Shown here: one piece after another, positions 36,398 to 43,721 of the stretch
Position numbering within the stretch: the stretch's first letter is position 1
Layout of the letters: the number at the start of each line of letters is the position of its first letter
Source: Zavarzinia marina
GTDB lineage: Bacteria; Pseudomonadota; Alphaproteobacteria; Zavarziniales; Zavarziniaceae
Assembly (NCBI RefSeq): GCF_021568905.1
Contig: NZ_JAKGSB010000004.1
Location: 1-64,000, forward strand
Direction of reading: 5' to 3'
DNA: 64,000 nt
Translations under genes and position numbers: made by a program
Notes under the pieces: model-generated
Database searches by the model: none
The model's input: the letters and a program-made list of their open reading frames with translations, nothing else
What the model was told of the DNA's origin: nothing

Positions 36398-36868
36398 CTA
36401 GGTCCCGAGCCCGGGCGGGCGTTCCGCCCGGGCATCGATCCGCATCAGGGTCTGCTGGCCGAGGGCGACGAGATTGCGCTCGCCCCCGGTCACGCCGAAG
36501 ACCTCGAGCTGGCAGATGGTGAGGGTGCGGCCGCTGCGCACCACGCGGCCCTCCGCTTCCAGCCATTCGCCTTTGGCGGGTGCCACCAGATTGACCTTGA
36601 ATTCGACCGTCAGCACCGAGGACCCCTCGGGAAACAGGCTGAGCCCGGCATAGCCCCCGGCGGAATCGGCGATGGCCGTGGTCGCGCCGGCGTGAAAGAA
36701 GCCGTGCTGCTGGGTCAGGTGGTCGCCGTAAGGCAGGCGGATGCGGACGAAGCCCGGCTCCACCACGTCGAGTACGGCCCCCAGGTGATGCATCAGGCCC
36801 TGGCGATCGAAACTGTCGTGGACCATGCGCGTATCTTCCAAGGCATCCTCCTTCCTGCTTTCGGTCAT
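36398..36868 (-). CDS. PaaI-family hotdog-fold thioesterase
   Basis: A 156-residue acyl-CoA thioesterase-like protein. The hotdog signature is QQHGFFHAGATTAIADSAGGYAGLSLFP, with the HGFFHAG stretch holding the likely catalytic Asp-adjacent region, followed by VLTVEFKVNLVAPA. The end converges with the OFA transporter gene 16 bases away. Start ATG 36868 has AAGGGCAG upstream; ATG 36826 is an alternative. Substrate unknown; relatives hydrolyse phenylacetyl-CoA or short/medium acyl-CoAs. Confidence 0.85.
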   Translation of the reverse strand: MTESRKEDALEDTRMVHDSFDRQGLMHHLGAVLDVVEPGFVRIRLPYGDHLTQQHGFFHAGATTAIADSAGGYAGLSLFPEGSSVLTVEFKVNLVAPAKGEWLEAEGRVVRSGRTLTICQLEVFGVTGGERNLVALGQQTLMRIDARAERPPGLGT

Positions 36869-36895
36869 TCTGCCCTTGCCCGGCGGGCGGCGCGA

Positions 36896-36910
36896 TTGAG
36901 ATCGGCTCAA
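36896..36910. other. Palindrome TTGAG-ATCGG-CTCAA
   Basis: A perfect 5+5+5 inverted repeat in the 115-base divergent gap between the thioesterase and cupin genes, placed about 74 bases upstream of the cupin start. Short enough to be chance, but in the right place for an operator. Confidence 0.3.
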
Positions 36911-36983
36911 GCCCCATGACGGAAACTCAATTGCCGTTCATGGCGCGGCGCGCTTCCATGGCCCCGAACAATGGAGGCGCGCC

Positions 36984-37484
36984 ATGGACAGGAATCCCGT
37001 CGTCCACCTCGACGATCTGACGCTCGAAACCCTGCACGACGGGCCGGTCTTCGCCGCCCGCGCGGCGCCGGTGCTGGCGCCCCTGGGCGCAAGGCACCTG
37101 GGCGGGCGGCTGGTGGAGATTCCGGCCGGGCGGCGCGCCTGGCCGCTGCACAATCACCATGCCAACGACGAAGTCTTCGTCATCCTGGCCGGCAGCGGCG
37201 TGCTGCGCCTCGGCGCGGCGGAGCACCCGATCAGGGCCGGCGATGTCGTCGTCTGCCCGGCCGGCGGGATGGAGGGCGCGCATCAGCTGCGCGCCGGGGC
37301 CGAGGGACCGCTGCGCTTCCTGGCGCTGTCGTCGATGCGCGAGCCGGACGTCCTGGAATATCCGGACTCGGGCAAATTCATGGTCGTCGCCGGCAGCGCT
37401 CCGGGCGGCGATCTGGCGGCGCGCAGCTTCAACCATGTCGGGCGGCTGGCCGACGGGACGTTCTATTGGGATGGCGAAGCATGA
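36984..37484 (+). CDS. Cupin-domain protein
   Basis: A 166-residue single cupin. The conserved barrel shows as LVEIPAGRRAWPLHNHHANDEVFVILAGSGVLRLG (metal-binding HNHHANDE) and the second motif AGDVVVCPAGGMEGAHQL. The His/Glu set HxHxxxxE suggests a bound metal. The function of this subgroup is not known; similarity to dioxygenases or sugar isomerases is too general. It overlaps the following isomerase gene by four bases (ATGA), so the two are translationally coupled. Confidence 0.85.
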   Translation: MDRNPVVHLDDLTLETLHDGPVFAARAAPVLAPLGARHLGGRLVEIPAGRRAWPLHNHHANDEVFVILAGSGVLRLGAAEHPIRAGDVVVCPAGGMEGAHQLRAGAEGPLRFLALSSMREPDVLEYPDSGKFMVVAGSAPGGDLAARSFNHVGRLADGTFYWDGEA

Positions 37485-38083
37485 GCGCGGCGATCGAATT
37501 CTGGTTCGACTTCTCGTCGGCCTATGCCTATTTCGCGGCGCGCGAGATCGACGCGCTCGCCGCCCGGACCAACCGCGCCGTGCGGTGGCGGCCCTTCATG
37601 CTGGGCACCGCCTTCAAGGTGACGGGGGCGCGCGGCCTGTCGTCCACCCCCCTGAAGAAGGATTACGCAAACCGCGACTGGGCCCGCCTCGCCCGCCTCG
37701 GCGCCATTCCCTTCCGCCTGCCCGACGGCCATCCGCGGATCGCCCTGGCCGCCACCCGCGCCTTCTATTGGATCGAGGACAAGGCGCCGGCAAGCGCGCC
37801 CGCCTTCGCCCGCGCCGTCTTCAACGCCTATTACACCGTCGGCCTCGACACCGCCGATGCGGGGGCCGTCGCCAACCTCGGCGCCCATCTGGGGCTCGAC
37901 GCGGCGGCATTGGCCGAGGGCTGCGCCGATCCGGCCGTGAAGGCCCGGGCCACGGCGGCGGGCGAGGAAGCGGTGGCGCGCGGCGTCTTCGGCTCCCCCT
38001 GGTTCTTCGTCGACGGCGAGCCGTTCTGGGGCCACGACCGCATGGCCATGATGGAGGAATGGATCAACCGGGGCGGCTGGTAG
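37481..38083 (+). CDS. 2-Hydroxychromene-2-carboxylate isomerase family (DsbA fold)
   Basis: A 200-residue thioredoxin-fold protein. The N-terminal IEFWFDFSSAYAYFAAREIDALA replaces the CxxC of DsbA with SSAY, the glutathione-binding serine site of HCCA isomerases and kappa-class GSTs; GVFGSPWFFVDGEPFWGHDR is the conserved end. Named members isomerise 2-hydroxychromene-2-carboxylate in naphthalene breakdown, but no aromatic-degradation genes are nearby, so the substrate is unknown. Coupled to the preceding cupin gene and overlapping the convergent LysR gene by 20 bases. Confidence 0.88.
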   Translation: MSAAIEFWFDFSSAYAYFAAREIDALAARTNRAVRWRPFMLGTAFKVTGARGLSSTPLKKDYANRDWARLARLGAIPFRLPDGHPRIALAATRAFYWIEDKAPASAPAFARAVFNAYYTVGLDTADAGAVANLGAHLGLDAAALAEGCADPAVKARATAAGEEAVARGVFGSPWFFVDGEPFWGHDRMAMMEEWINRGGW

Positions 38084-38951
38084 CGGCTTCGGCCAGCAGC
38101 CAGCGCCGGACGTTGGCGAGGCGCCGGTCGCCCTTCAGCCGGTCGGGATAGACCAGCCAATAGCCGCCGCCGGCCGCGATCGGGCGATGGCAGAGACTGC
38201 GCAGGCGCCCGGCGGCGACATCCGCCGCCGCCATCTCGACCCCGGCGAAGGCGATGCCGGCGCCGTCCGCCGCCGCCCTGAGCGCGAGCCCGGTGGATTC
38301 GACCGTGGTCACCGATGCCGGCCGCAGCGGCCCGCCCGGCAGGGTGGCGTTCCAGGCGGCGAAGAGGTCGCGGCGGTGCTGCGACAGGAACAGATTGGCC
38401 CCCTCGACCGCGACCGGCGCCGGCCCGGCGAAGAGATCCGCCGTCTCCTCGAACAGGAGATCGGCGCGCAGCCCCGGCCAGGCCCCGGCGCCATGGCGAA
38501 TGGCGGCGTCCGCTTCGCCCCCGCCCAGATCGACCGTGGCCTGGGTGGTGGAGATCAGCAGTTCGAAGCCCTGGCGCTCGAAGGGATAGCGGATCAGGCG
38601 CGGCGACAGCCAATGGACGGCGAAGGTCGGCAGCATGGAGAGGCGGAGCGGCCCCTTGCCCCGCCCGGCGCCGAGGGCACCGACCGCCTGCGCGATGCGG
38701 CCGAAACCGTCCGCCAGTTCGGGCGCGAGACGGGCGCCGGCGTCGGTCAGTTCCAGGCGATTGCCGGCCCGGCGCAGGAGATCCATGCCCAGCGCCTCCT
38801 CCAGCCCGCGCAACTGGTGGCTGACGGCTGAGGGCGTGACCGCCAGTTCCGCCGCCGCGTCCCGGATGGAGAGATGACGCGCGACCGCCTCGAAGGCGCG
38901 AAGCGCGTTGAGAGGAACGGGAATGCGGCTGGCGGGAAGAGGGCTCGACAA
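38064..38951 (-). CDS. LysR-family transcriptional regulator (GcvA-like)
   Basis: A 295-residue regulator. The helix-turn-helix spans about residues 14-45 (LRAFEAVARHLSIRDAAAELAVTPSAVSHQLRGLEEALG), and the phrase DAAIRHGAGAWPGL and substrate-binding-like domain resemble the GcvA branch. The proposed start is TTG 38951, with GAGG upstream; there is no in-frame ATG near. Its 3' end overlaps the convergent isomerase gene by 20 bases, a possible source of antisense interference. Targets are not evident; the convergent cupin-isomerase pair is a candidate. Confidence 0.86.
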   Translation of the reverse strand: MSSPLPASRIPVPLNALRAFEAVARHLSIRDAAAELAVTPSAVSHQLRGLEEALGMDLLRRAGNRLELTDAGARLAPELADGFGRIAQAVGALGAGRGKGPLRLSMLPTFAVHWLSPRLIRYPFERQGFELLISTTQATVDLGGGEADAAIRHGAGAWPGLRADLLFEETADLFAGPAPVAVEGANLFLSQHRRDLFAAWNATLPGGPLRPASVTTVESTGLALRAAADGAGIAFAGVEMAAADVAAGRLRSLCHRPIAAGGGYWLVYPDRLKGDRRLANVRRWLLAEAATSRPG

Positions 38952-38968
38952 GGGAACCTCGAACGAAG

Positions 38969-39017
38969 ACGGGGCGGCAGCTTAAGCCACAAGAAAACGG
39001 GACGGCAGCTTAAAGCC
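38969..39017. repeat. Direct repeat next to the BI-1 terminator
   Basis: A 20-base sequence at 38969-38988 (ACGGGGCGGCAGCTTAAGCC) recurs at 38997-39017 with one substitution and one inserted A. The second copy forms the left arm of the terminator, so a local duplication of terminator sequence seems likely. Confidence 0.6.
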
Positions 39018-39027
39018 GCCGTCCCGT
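38990..39027 (-). terminator. Intrinsic terminator of the BI-1 gene
   Basis: ACGGGACGGC (38997-39006) pairs with GCCGTCCCGT (39018-39027); read on the minus strand the stem is followed by GTTTTCTTG. It is 45 bases after the BI-1 stop codon, in the right orientation. Confidence 0.85.
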
Positions 39028-39071
39028 CCTGTGCGAGCCCTTGTGACTTAACGTCTTGTCGTGTTCGCGCC

Positions 39072-39791
39072 TTACTCGCGCTCGCCCGTCAGGGAGAGCA
39101 GGAGCTGGAACATGTTGATGAAGTTCAGATAGAGCGACAGGGCGCCGAACACCGCCAGCTTCTGGCGGGTCTCGCCGTCATGGTATTCGGCGTATTGTTC
39201 CTTGATCGCCTGGGTGTCATAGGCGGTCAGGCCGACGAAGATCAGCACGCCGACGACCGAAATGATGAACTGCATCATGGTCGAGGCGAGGAACATGTTC
39301 ACCACCATCGCGATGATCAGGCCGATCAGGCCCATGACCAGGAACGAGCCGAATTTCGACAGGTCCCGCTTGGTGGTATAGCCGTAGAGGCTGGTGGCGC
39401 CGAACATGCCGGCGGCGATGAAGAAGGTGCGCGCGATCGAGGTCCCGGTGAAGACCAGGAAGATCGAGGCCATGGACAGGCCCATCACGCCGCAGAAGAG
39501 CCAGAACACGGTCTGCGCCGTCGACGCCGACATGGACTGGAGCTTGAACGAGAAGAACATCACGAAGGCGAGCGGCGCCAGCATCACCACCCACTTCAGG
39601 GGCGTGGTGAAGATCGGGATGTAGATCGCCGGCGTCGAAGCCACCACGGCGGCGACGAGGCCCGTGAGCACGAGGCCGAGGCCCATGTAGTTGTAGACCC
39701 GCAGCATGTGCTGCCGCAGGCCCAGGTCGAACTGAGCGGTCCGGGTCTGGGCCCCGGTCTGCTGCCAGCCATAGAGATTCGGGTTGTTCAC
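39072..39791 (-). CDS. BI-1/YccA family inner-membrane protein
   Basis: A 239-residue protein with seven predicted transmembrane helices, starting at a GTG with a strong GGAGGAG site. The sequence ends TAYDTQAIKEQYAEYHDGETRQKLAVFGALSLYLNFINMF contain the family signature (split here: AYDTQAIKEQY; ALSLYLNFINMF). Relatives are Bax inhibitor-1, a calcium-leak channel, and E. coli YccA/YbhL, which modulate the FtsH protease. Its own terminator follows. The upstream neighbours are an anti-sigma/sigma pair, 47 bases away on the same strand, so partial co-transcription is possible. Confidence 0.92.
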   Translation of the reverse strand: MNNPNLYGWQQTGAQTRTAQFDLGLRQHMLRVYNYMGLGLVLTGLVAAVVASTPAIYIPIFTTPLKWVVMLAPLAFVMFFSFKLQSMSASTAQTVFWLFCGVMGLSMASIFLVFTGTSIARTFFIAAGMFGATSLYGYTTKRDLSKFGSFLVMGLIGLIIAMVVNMFLASTMMQFIISVVGVLIFVGLTAYDTQAIKEQYAEYHDGETRQKLAVFGALSLYLNFINMFQLLLSLTGERE

Positions 39792-39838
39792 GGCATACTC
39801 CTCCTGAAGATGACGTCGGTACTTGGTGACAGGCGTCG

Positions 39839-40627
39839 TTAGAACAGGCTTTCCGACAGGCCGCGGGCGGCCTGGTTCAGGGCTTCACCGTCGGCCCCGC
39901 CGACGAGGGCATAGGCGACCTCGCCGAGTTGCCAATAGGCCGCCGGCGTTTCCGCCGCCGTCGCCGGCGCGGCGCTGACCGGCGTCACGGCGAAATCGCC
40001 GGGGCGCACGGCAAAGAGCGACAGCGTGCCGAATTCGGCGGCATCGAGGGTCATCTCGACGCTCGGACCATAGGTCGAGGGGAAGATCTGCAGGTCGTGG
40101 ACCCGCCAGTCGTCCGGCAGGCGCGGCAGGGTGATCGCCGTCGCCGCGCGAATGTCCTCGGGCCGCCAGGTCCCGTCCGGCGCGGCATGGGCGCCGGCCC
40201 GCAGCACCGCCGTCTGATGGGCGCGCATGGCATCGCCGACGAAGGCGGGCGCCGGCACCGAGGCGACACTGTCCGAAATCGCCAGCGGCCCGAGCGCGCC
40301 ATGCAGGCCCCAGCCGAGGGCACCGACCATGAAGACGGCGGCGATGCGGCGCAGACGCCCGCCCCGAGCCCGCCGGCTCAGCTTGTGCGAAAGAATGTCG
40401 GCCGCGTCGACCATGTCGAGAGGGACCATGTCGACGGAGAGATGGGCGTCCGGCCCCCGGAATGCAAGGCGCAGCGCGTCACGCTGGGCGATATCGGCCA
40501 TGACCGCCGCCGCCGTCCGGGGATCTTTCGCCAGATGGGCCGCGACTTCCACGCGCCGCTGGGGCGGCAATTGACCGTCGACATAGGCGGCGAGATCGAA
40601 ATCGGTGATCGGATCAGTCGGTGCCAT
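39839..40627 (-). CDS. Anti-sigma factor, membrane-anchored
   Basis: A 262-residue protein with an N-terminal cytosolic anti-sigma-like segment (DFDLAAYVDGQLPPQRRVEVAAHLAKDPRTA), one transmembrane helix (about 94-113) and a periplasmic domain of about 150 residues. The N-terminal domain lacks the His/Cys zinc ligands of ZAS-type anti-sigma factors, so it is a zinc-free version. It overlaps the ECF sigma gene by 14 bases, the usual arrangement for a sigma/anti-sigma pair in which the membrane protein sequesters the sigma factor until a signal arrives. Confidence 0.86.
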   Translation of the reverse strand: MAPTDPITDFDLAAYVDGQLPPQRRVEVAAHLAKDPRTAAAVMADIAQRDALRLAFRGPDAHLSVDMVPLDMVDAADILSHKLSRRARGGRLRRIAAVFMVGALGWGLHGALGPLAISDSVASVPAPAFVGDAMRAHQTAVLRAGAHAAPDGTWRPEDIRAATAITLPRLPDDWRVHDLQIFPSTYGPSVEMTLDAAEFGTLSLFAVRPGDFAVTPVSAAPATAAETPAAYWQLGEVAYALVGGADGEALNQAARGLSESLF

Positions 40628-41147
40628 CGCTTCCCCCTCTCACCAGGCGGAGCCGGCGGGCGCCGTCCCCCGCATCCTCCATCGCGCGGAGCGCCGCCCG
40701 GGCGCGGCCGAGGCGCGACATCAAGGTGCCGAGCGGCACATCCAACACCGCCGCCGCCTCGGCATAGGCGAGGCCCTCGACGGTGACCAGATGAAGCGCC
40801 GCGCGCTGTTCGTCCGGCAGGGCCATGAAGGCTTCCGCCACCTGGCCGAGACGCACCGCATGTTCCTGCGACGGCGCGACCGTGCCGTCGGTCGCCAGGG
40901 CGTCGCGGCGGCGGCTTTCGGCCCGGTCCGCGCGCAGGGCGTCGACGAAGCAATTGTGGACGATCGCCAGCAGCCACGGCCGCAGCGGCGCGCCCTTGCG
41001 CACGCCGTCGGCGGCCTGGATGGCGCGCAGCAGCGCCTCCTGCACCAGATCGTCGGCAAGCGCCGCATCCCGCGTCAGGGCACGGGCATAGCGGCGCATG
41101 GGGCCGATTTCGTCGGCGACGTTCAAGCCTGTTCTCTCGCGCGTCAT
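40614..41147 (-). CDS. ECF-family RNA polymerase sigma factor
   Basis: A 177-residue group 4 sigma factor with only regions 2 and 4: region 2 (MRRYARALTRDAALADDLVQEALLRA...RPWLLAIVHN) and region 4 with HTH (LAYAEAAAVLDVPLGTLMSRLGRARAAL). It is followed by an overlapping membrane anti-sigma gene. Upstream, 350 bases without a gene precede it; no ECF promoter can be assigned with confidence, though autoregulation is common in this group. Its regulon is not evident. Confidence 0.92.
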   Translation of the reverse strand: MTRERTGLNVADEIGPMRRYARALTRDAALADDLVQEALLRAIQAADGVRKGAPLRPWLLAIVHNCFVDALRADRAESRRRDALATDGTVAPSQEHAVRLGQVAEAFMALPDEQRAALHLVTVEGLAYAEAAAVLDVPLGTLMSRLGRARAALRAMEDAGDGARRLRLVRGGSDGTD

Positions 41148-41497
41148 ATCCTGTATACGGCGCGGTCCCCGGTTTTAATCCGGGCCCGCGAAAAAATTTC
41201 CGGCTTGCCCCGCAAGGGACCGAAAGCGCAAAATTTCGACCGTGCCGCTGCGACCGATTGTCCACCAGGGACGGGAATTGATCCATCGCAGCGCAGCCGG
41301 CAGCCGACCGACACCAAATATAAACCATGGCTGCAACGGTACCGGCCCCGCCACGGTTTCAACCCGCCACGGTTTCACCCTGTCACGGTTTCACCAGGAT
41401 CGGCGGTCAACGTTTCGAGAGTATGTGCCGTTTCCCGCCATGTGTCCGTCGCGCCGGCGCCGTTGCCGTGCATTCGTCACCAGGAAAGGAGATTGCC
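41148..41497. other. 350-base gene-free divergent region
   Basis: No credible coding sequence is seen here. It lies between the divergent sigma factor and a small hypothetical gene, so it must hold both promoters. Landmarks are an A/T-rich patch around 41190-41200, TATAAA at 41319-41324, and the three-copy 16-bp repeat at 41349-41396. I could not assign -35/-10 pairs. Confidence 0.6.
41349..41396. repeat. Three-copy 16-bp tandem repeat
   Basis: Units start at 41349, 41365 and 41381: CGCCACGGTTTCAACC, CGCCACGGTTTCACCC, TGTCACGGTTTCACCA. The core CACGGTTTCA is invariant. The array ends 101 bases upstream of the small gene at 41498 and about 200 bases upstream of the sigma factor gene. Confidence 0.9.
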
Positions 41498-41737
41498 ATG
41501 CCCGCCACTCTTCGCGATGCCGAAAAGGCCATCAAGACCGCCATCATGGACGTCCAGGCCCTCGGTGAACTGCCCTATCGCCCAGTGATCATCGACGCCG
41601 CGGTGAAGAGCCTGACCATGTACGAAGGCGACGAACATCACGCCCGCGACCTCGTTGCCCGCGCCCTCGCGGACCTGCGTCAGCGGGGCGTCCTGCATTC
41701 CCACGACGGGGCCTGGAACATCTGGACCCTGAACTGA
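41498..41737 (+). CDS. Small hypothetical protein (79 aa)
   Basis: I do not recognise this protein. It is 79 residues, has no signal peptide or membrane helix, and reads as mixed helix with a possible winged-helix-like end (ARDLVARALADLRQRGVLHSHDGAWNIW). The strong AGGAAAGGAG ribosome-binding site seven bases from the ATG and coding-like third-position GC argue that it is real. A GC hairpin (41757-41778) follows the stop. It is divergent from the ECF sigma operon and shares the repeat-bearing upstream region, so it could be a target of that sigma factor. Confidence 0.7.
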   Translation: MPATLRDAEKAIKTAIMDVQALGELPYRPVIIDAAVKSLTMYEGDEHHARDLVARALADLRQRGVLHSHDGAWNIWTLN

Positions 41738-41756
41738 CGGGTCCCGCGCGACATGC

Positions 41757-41778
41757 CCAGCCCGGATCCCCGGGCTGG
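41757..41778 (+). terminator. GC hairpin after the small gene
   Basis: CCAGCCCGG pairs perfectly with CCGGGCTGG around the tetraloop ATCC, 19 bases after the stop at 41737. No T-run follows, so it is a likely but not classical terminator. Confidence 0.5.
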
Positions 41779-41869
41779 ATGATCCACACCCGTGATCCAG
41801 CGACGAAAGGCGCGTTGATCCCTTGCCCGCGCGGCCTCATGCTTCGGCCGCGATCAGGGAGGGGACGGC

Positions 41870-42439
41870 GTGGCAGGCAGACCTGAAGTCGATGGATCCG
41901 GTGCGGCGTTCGTGGCCGCCGTTGCGGTCAGCGTGCGTCATGGCTTCAGCAAGCAGCGACAGGCCGCCATCCGCCTGATGGCCGGCTTCGGCGTGGTCGG
42001 CGATGCCCATGCCGGCGTCAACGTGCAGCACCGTTCCCGCGTGGCGCGGGACCGGGGCCAGCCCAACCTGCGCCAGGTCCATCTCATCCACGGCGAACTG
42101 CACGACGAGTTGCGCGCCAAGGGCTTCGCCGTCGGCCCGGCCGACATGGGCGAGAACATCACCACGCGCGGCATCGCCCTGCTCGATCTCTCCGAAGGCA
42201 CGCGGCTGCGCTTTCCCTCGGGCGCCGAGATCGTGATCACGGGCCTGCGCAACCCCTGCGCCCAGCTCGACGCCTTCCTGCCCGGCCTGACCCAGGCGGT
42301 GCTGGGGCGCGACGCCGACGGCGGCCTGATCCGCAAGGCCGGCGTAATGGCGGTGGTCACGGCCGACGGCACGGTCGCGCCGGGCGACCGGCTGGCGATT
42401 CTGGCGCCGGCGGCCCATGTGCCGCTGCGCCCGGTTTGA
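41870..42439 (+). CDS. MOSC-domain protein
   Basis: A 189-residue MOSC domain, related to the C-terminal part of molybdenum cofactor sulfurases. The conserved cysteine is in TGLRNPCAQLDAF, and GDAHAG and VGPADMGENIT are family motifs. The start is GTG 41870 behind AGGGAGGGGA. MOSC proteins of this size (YiiM-like) can act as molybdopterin-dependent reductases of N-hydroxylated compounds or carry sulfur; either may apply. It is near, but not in, the formate dehydrogenase cluster, which is 8 kb away. It converges with the haemoglobin gene. Confidence 0.87.
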   Translation: MAGRPEVDGSGAAFVAAVAVSVRHGFSKQRQAAIRLMAGFGVVGDAHAGVNVQHRSRVARDRGQPNLRQVHLIHGELHDELRAKGFAVGPADMGENITTRGIALLDLSEGTRLRFPSGAEIVITGLRNPCAQLDAFLPGLTQAVLGRDADGGLIRKAGVMAVVTADGTVAPGDRLAILAPAAHVPLRPV

Positions 42440-42469
42440 CGTTCCCGATCTGGCGCTCGCGAAATCCGA

Positions 42470-42931
42470 TCAGCGGCCCGAATGCGCCCCGTGGCAGGCG
42501 CCATGGCCATGGCCGTCCCCGCCGTGGCCGCAGCCGGCGTCGGCCTGCCGGCCGTCGGTGTTCTGCATGTGATGGGCGAGTTCGACCACCTTGCGCATGA
42601 CGAAATCGCGCGCCGGCGCCTTGGCCGCGACCTCGGCCCAGGCGGTGGCGAAACAAAGAAGCCAACCCTCGCGTTCCTCGGGCCCGATCGGCGCGTGAAG
42701 ATGGCGCCGGCGCAGCATGGGATGGCCGTATTTGCTGGTATAGAGCGGCGGCCCGCCCAGCCAGCCGGTCATGTATTCGAAGAATTTCTCTTCCGCGCGG
42801 CTCATGTCCGGCGGGTGAATGGCGCGGCAGGCGGCGGCCTGGGGCAGGATGTCCATGGCTTCGTACATGCGCCGCGCCAGAAGGCGCACGCCGGCCTCGC
42901 CGCCGATCTGTTCATAGGGCGTCTGCTGCAT
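42470..42931 (-). CDS. Group II truncated haemoglobin with His/Cys-rich tail
   Basis: A 153-residue 2/2 globin. Group II features are the GWLGGPPLYTSKYGHPMLRRRHLHAPIG block with the proximal His in RRRH, and a Trp (EREGW) in helix G. Such globins bind O2/NO in stress responses. The last 25 or so residues (GCGHGGDGHGHGACHGAHSGR) are unusually His/Gly/Cys rich and probably bind metal; typical group II members lack this tail. Start ATG 42931 is preceded by GGGAGA; an upstream in-frame ATG at 43000 is less likely. Confidence 0.88.
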   Translation of the reverse strand: MQQTPYEQIGGEAGVRLLARRMYEAMDILPQAAACRAIHPPDMSRAEEKFFEYMTGWLGGPPLYTSKYGHPMLRRRHLHAPIGPEEREGWLLCFATAWAEVAAKAPARDFVMRKVVELAHHMQNTDGRQADAGCGHGGDGHGHGACHGAHSGR

Positions 42932-43115
42932 CGCGGGTCTCCCGGACGGCGGTTCATCCTGCCGACTGCTTAGCAGATCGCGGCGCCCGGCGAAGCGCAC
43001 TTTTCGTCACAGGGTGGCACCGCCGGTTCCGAAATCCCCGCGGCACGGGTTTTCCTGTCACCCGACACACAATAGGGCGCTTTGGAACATGACAAACGCA
43101 TGTAATATGCAGTCC

Positions 43116-43137
43116 CGGTGAATGAAATGATTCACCG
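43116..43137. promoter_or_regulatory. 22-bp palindrome in the HU-like gene leader
   Basis: CGGTGAAT-GAAATG-ATTCACCG is a perfect 8+6+8 inverted repeat that ends 28 bases before the TTG start of the HU-like gene. TAATAT at 43103-43108 could be the -10 of its promoter with TTGGAA (43082-43087) as a -35 at short 15-base spacing. The palindrome could be an operator or an RNA hairpin. Confidence 0.55.
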
Positions 43138-43165
43138 AGTCGCGTCTCTGGGAGGAGATGGTCAA

Positions 43166-43705
43166 TTGGCGACATTCAAAGACATCATCAACGACTACGC
43201 CGCCCACACCGGGCTCGAGCCCAAGGTGGCGGACAAGGCGCTGCGCGGCGTGATCGAATACGTCGCGACCCGGACCTCGAAGGGCGAGAAGATCCGCCTG
43301 CCGGGCCTCGGCACCTTCGAGGTGAAGAAGCGCCCCGCGCGCAAGGGCCGCAACCCGCAGACCGGCGAAGCGATCAAGATCAAGGCCAGTTCGCGCCTGA
43401 CCTTCCGCCCGGCCGCCACGCTGGCCGTCGCGGCACCGGCGCCCAAGAAGGCGAAGACGGCACCGGCCGCCAAGCCCGCGCCCGCCGCGAAGAAACCCGC
43501 GCCGAAGGCGCCGGCCAAGCCGAAGGCCGCGGCTGCGCCGAAGCCGAAAGCCGCGGCTGCGCCCAAGCCGAAGGTGGCCGCCGCGCCCAAGCCGAAGGCG
43601 GCCCCTGCCCCCAAGCCGAAGGCCGCCGCCGCGAAGGCCGCGCCCCCCAAGGCCAAGGCGGCCGAGCCCAAGGCGAAGAAGCCCGCCGCCAAGAAGAAGA
43701 AGTGA
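43166..43705 (+). CDS. HU-family DNA-binding protein with histone H1-like tail
   Basis: A 179-residue nucleoid protein in two parts. Residues 1-90 are an HU/IHF fold with the DNA-binding arm KGRNPQTGEAIKIKASSRLTFRP; residues 90-179 are a low-complexity Ala/Pro/Lys tail with repeated KPKAAAAP-type units, like eukaryotic histone H1. The best start is TTG 43166 with a perfect GGAGGAGA site; an in-frame GTG at 43118 would add 16 residues overlapping the leader palindrome. HU alone is about 90 residues, so the tail doubles the length. Likely chromosome compaction. Confidence 0.88.
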   Translation: MATFKDIINDYAAHTGLEPKVADKALRGVIEYVATRTSKGEKIRLPGLGTFEVKKRPARKGRNPQTGEAIKIKASSRLTFRPAATLAVAAPAPKKAKTAPAAKPAPAAKKPAPKAPAKPKAAAAPKPKAAAAPKPKVAAAPKPKAAPAPKPKAAAAKAAPPKAKAAEPKAKKPAAKKKK

Positions 43706-43721
43706 CGTCCGGCGGCTGGTT

